From contig JAHFDX010000126.1 in the NCBI GenBank assembly GCA_023248785.1, positions 1 through 8,598 on the forward strand: 8,598 nucleotides of DNA. Reading direction: 5' to 3'. This DNA is from Myxococcales bacterium. GTDB taxonomy: Bacteria > Myxococcota_A > Polyangia > Polyangiales > Polyangiaceae. Both the position numbers and the translations under genes were made by a program. The notes under the pieces are model-generated. The model was not told the origin of the DNA, did no database searches, and saw only the letters and a list, made by a program, of their open reading frames with translations. The stretch's first letter is position 1; every line of letters starts with the position of its first letter. Shown piece by piece: positions 7,005-8,598 of this stretch.

Positions 7005-7470
7005 AGGTGCGGACGCGCCAGTTTCCGGTGATGGTCTTGCCGACGTCATCGAATGTGGGATCCGTCACGACTAATTCAGGACGCGCATTGCGACAATGAA
7101 GCACTGCGTTCTGACGAAACACGCGACCAAACGCGATGGCCTCATCGCGCTCCATTCCGTGCACGAGCCACGCGGGTTCGCGCCAACTGCTATCGGGGTC
7201 CTCCTCGAATCCCACACATGCTTCCACGCGGTAGTTTCCAATGACGAGCAAATCTCGAAGGACAAGGTGCCGACCGTCGTTGACCTTTCGCGGCAGCAAC
7301 ATGGATCTTGGATTGTACGCTGTGAGCACTGCAAACGGGCGAGTGAGTAGTTCAGGGAGCGTGGATGGATCGCTGACAATATCGCCATCGAGCGAAACCC
7401 GAAGAAGGCCCTGTAACGTGGGCAGCTCGTAGACGGTGCTCAAGTAACTGCGGATGAGCGATTGGTCCAT
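7003..7470 (-). CDS. DUF3293 family protein
   Basis: This 155-residue protein of unknown function is probably cytoplasmic, since there is no signal peptide or membrane helix. The family signature is clear: an N-terminal SYLSTVYELP stretch (8-17), FAVLTAYNPRS (46-56), a helix-rich middle, VGFEEDPDSSWREPAWLVHGM (86-106), and GRVFRQNAVLH (115-125) before the closing PELVV (131-135). The ATG at 7470 has AGGA at 7479-7482, 8 bases upstream. The frame stays open further upstream to 7803, but that part runs antisense-like through the response regulator and lacks family sequence. It is the first gene of the transporter run. Its stop codon overlaps the SD of the ATPase gene. The family is not known to be a transporter subunit, so shared function is a guess from position only. 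Confidence 0.85.
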   Translation of the reverse strand: MDQSLIRSYLSTVYELPTLQGLLRVSLDGDIVSDPSTLPELLTRPFAVLTAYNPRSMLLPRKVNDGRHLVLRDLLVIGNYRVEACVGFEEDPDSSWREPAWLVHGMERDEAIAFGRVFRQNAVLHCRNARPELVVTDPTFDDVGKTITGNWRVRT

Positions 7471-7495
7471 CGCGGGCGTCCTAACACGACTTTTT

Positions 7496-7512
7496 GCGGC
7501 GGAAAACGCCGC
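7496..7512 (-). repeat. GC-only hairpin in the leader of the DUF3293 gene
   Basis: GCGGCG (7496-7501) and CGCCGC (7507-7512) form a perfect 6-bp stem with a 5-base loop. On the minus strand the loop is TTTTC and the stem is followed by AAAAA, the opposite of an intrinsic terminator. The ribosome binding site lies about 13 bases downstream, so a regulatory role in the mRNA leader is possible but untested. Confidence 0.5.
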
Positions 7513-7575
7513 CTGCGGGTCGTGGATTTGCAAAGCCAAGTTAAGCGAAGCGAGCTTCTTTGGGTGGGGACCCCG

Positions 7576-7594
7576 AAAAACCACGTTTTTGTGG
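7576..7594 (-). terminator. Probable intrinsic terminator of the response regulator gene
   Basis: Directly after the response regulator stop codon the minus strand reads CCAC, a six-base A-rich loop, GTGG, then TTTTT. Two further weak pairs (G-T, A-T) can extend the stem into the stop codon. The stem is short, so termination may be partial and some read-through into the transporter genes is possible. Confidence 0.45.
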
Positions 7595-8296
7595 CTAGAT
7601 GTCAAAGCGGTAGCCGATCCCCCGAACAGTGACGAAGTGCTTCGGGTCCTGTGGATCCTGCTCAAGTTTGGTTCGAAGCTGCTGCATAAAGTTGTCAATG
7701 GTGCGGGGTGTGCCGTGGTGATTCGGACCCCAAACGCGTTCAAATATGGCTTGCCGCGATATCGCCTGGCCCCGCGCACGCACGAGGCAACAGAGCACAT
7801 CAAACTCGGTTGCCGTCATCTCGACCTCCTGGTCGTTGCGGAAAACCTTCCGAGCTGTCACGTCGATCATCACGTCCCCAAACCGCAGAGGCTCGCGATC
7901 GAAGTTGCCCGAGGCGCGTCTTAGAGCCGCACGAACGCGCGCGAGGAGCTCTGCGAGACTGAAGGGCTTGGCAACGTAGTCTTCGGCTCCCAGCTCAAGG
8001 CCAGTGACCTTATCGATTTCTCCGGTGCGCGCGCTTAAGACAATAATGGGCATCCGATACCCTTCGCGCCGCAGTGCTTGAATCACTTCGAAGCCATTCA
8101 AGCGCGGAAGCATGACATCAACGATCACAAGGTCGGGGCCCAACGTTCGCGCTTGTTCGAGCCCGTGCTCTCCATCCTCCGCAGTTACTACGCGAAATCC
8201 TTCCGCTTCCAAGTTGATGCGGAGGCCCAGCGAAATGCTCGCATCGTCTTCGATGACGAGAACGAGCCGCGAGTTTGCTTGGTCTGCCTGGCGCAT
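7595..8296 (-). CDS. OmpR/PhoB-family response regulator
   Basis: This is a two-component transcription factor of 233 residues. The receiver domain (about 10-125) has the acidic pair D17/D18, phospho-acceptor D60 in VIVDVMLPRLNGFEV, S88, and K110 in AKPF. A winged-helix output domain (about 132-233) follows, with the recognition-helix stretch RTIDNFMQQLRTKLE and the closing TVRGIGYRFDI. All phosphorylation residues are present. The ATG at 8296 is chosen because the receiver begins nine residues later. The frame is open further upstream to 8410, but that would overlap the kinase gene. The SD before 8296 is weak. The gene lies 22 bases after the kinase, so the pair is surely co-transcribed. It ends in a likely terminator and is probably a separate unit from the transporter genes. 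Its regulon is not apparent from the sequence. Confidence 0.95.
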   Translation of the reverse strand: MRQADQANSRLVLVIEDDASISLGLRINLEAEGFRVVTAEDGEHGLEQARTLGPDLVIVDVMLPRLNGFEVIQALRREGYRMPIIVLSARTGEIDKVTGLELGAEDYVAKPFSLAELLARVRAALRRASGNFDREPLRFGDVMIDVTARKVFRNDQEVEMTATEFDVLCCLVRARGQAISRQAIFERVWGPNHHGTPRTIDNFMQQLRTKLEQDPQDPKHFVTVRGIGYRFDI

Positions 8297-8318
8297 AGAT
8301 CGCGAAGGTCGGTTCAAA

Positions 8319-8598
8319 TCAGCCTGCAATTTTCTGGACGTCGGTGTCGTCAACCACTTGCAATTGCTTCGGACGACGAATCGAAAATTCGAGTCGAAAG
8401 GTACTGCCATTGCCCTCCCCGCTAACGACGGTCACGTGGGCATGATGCGCGTTGGCTATGTGGTTGACAATGGCAAGGCCAAGGCCGCTGCCTTCTCGCC
8501 CCCGTGAGAGCCGATCGTCGATTCGGTAAAATTTCTCAAAAATGCGCGAGTGCTCCGATGACGGGATGCCAGAGCCATTGTCGGTCACGGAAAATACG
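8319..8598 (-). CDS. Sensor histidine kinase, C-terminal part (5' end outside window)
   Basis: This is the cognate sensor kinase of the adjacent response regulator. About 92 C-terminal residues are present, all from the HATPase_c ATP-binding domain. They include the G1 box DNGSGIP, the F-box FEKFYRIDD, the G2 box GSGLGLAIV, and the final beta strands (THVT-like VTVVSGEGNGSTFRLEF). A short basic and polar tail of about 20 residues follows. The N box, the phospho-acceptor histidine and any sensor or membrane regions are outside the window. The frame runs to the window edge, so the GTG near 8588 is not the real start. The kinase precedes its regulator, the reverse of the commoner regulator-kinase order in PhoB/PhoR-type pairs. 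Confidence 0.93.
   Translation of the reverse strand, partial: VFSVTDNGSGIPSSEHSRIFEKFYRIDDRLSRGREGSGLGLAIVNHIANAHHAHVTVVSGEGNGSTFRLEFSIRRPKQLQVVDDTDVQKIAG

Larger units (their letters stand above)
7471..7594 (-). other. Leader region of the transporter run; no confident promoter
   Basis: This is the only sizeable non-coding stretch, between the response regulator stop and the DUF3293 start. It holds the likely terminator of the two-component genes, a GC-rich hairpin and the DUF3293 ribosome binding site. A promoter for the seven-gene run must be here unless there is read-through. I found no convincing sigma-70 or sigma-54 pair by eye. Confidence 0.5.

Noticed and set aside
7471..7803. N-terminal extension of the DUF3293 frame to 7803
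   Set aside because: The extension runs through the terminator and the response regulator gene in another frame and carries no family sequence. The ATG at 7470 has an SD.
8297..8410. N-terminal extension of the response regulator to 8410
   Set aside because: It would overlap the kinase gene in a different frame, and the receiver domain begins just after the ATG at 8296.

Overview
The window looks like ordinary chromosomal DNA from a Gram-negative bacterium. The Fur-type, MTHFS and Dam-type proteins together with a GldA/GldF/GldG/DUF4340 ABC module and a moderately high GC content suggest a deltaproteobacterial or myxobacterial lineage. That placement is an inference from protein style, not from a marker gene. 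I see no transposase, integrase, phage gene, CRISPR array, rRNA or tRNA. Coding density is near total, and the only non-coding stretch over 100 bases is about 124 bases at 7471-7594.

Layout: positions 1-335 (+) hold the 3' part of a Fur-family metalloregulator. Everything else is on the minus strand and is read from right to left. First come the 3' end of a sensor histidine kinase (window end to 8319) and its OmpR-class response regulator (8296-7595), which ends in a likely intrinsic terminator. After the gap comes a tightly packed run of seven genes: a DUF3293 protein (7470-7003), an ABC ATPase of GldA type (6992-6027), an ABC-2 permease of GldF type (6027-5284), a GldG-family extracytoplasmic protein (5284-3794), a DUF4340 protein (3785-1803), a Dam-type adenine-N6 DNA methyltransferase (1819-947) and 5-formyltetrahydrofolate cyclo-ligase (950-339). 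This last gene converges with the fur-like gene, leaving only 3 bases between the stop codons.

How the genes work together: ATPase, permease, GldG-like and DUF4340 proteins are a recurrent uncharacterised ABC system. The ATPase would power a membrane permease tied to two large, membrane-anchored extracytoplasmic proteins. The junctions (TGATG, TAATG, ATGA, and Shine-Dalgarno sequences overlapping the preceding stop codon) point to one translationally coupled operon. The Dam methyltransferase and the folate enzyme are carried at its distal end and have no obvious functional link to the transporter.

The points most worth a second look are a roughly 130-residue internal periodicity in the DUF4340 protein, the linkage of a GATC-type Dam to this uncharacterised ABC module, and a dense GATC cluster inside the gldG-like gene. 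I did not find convincing evidence of a wholly new system.
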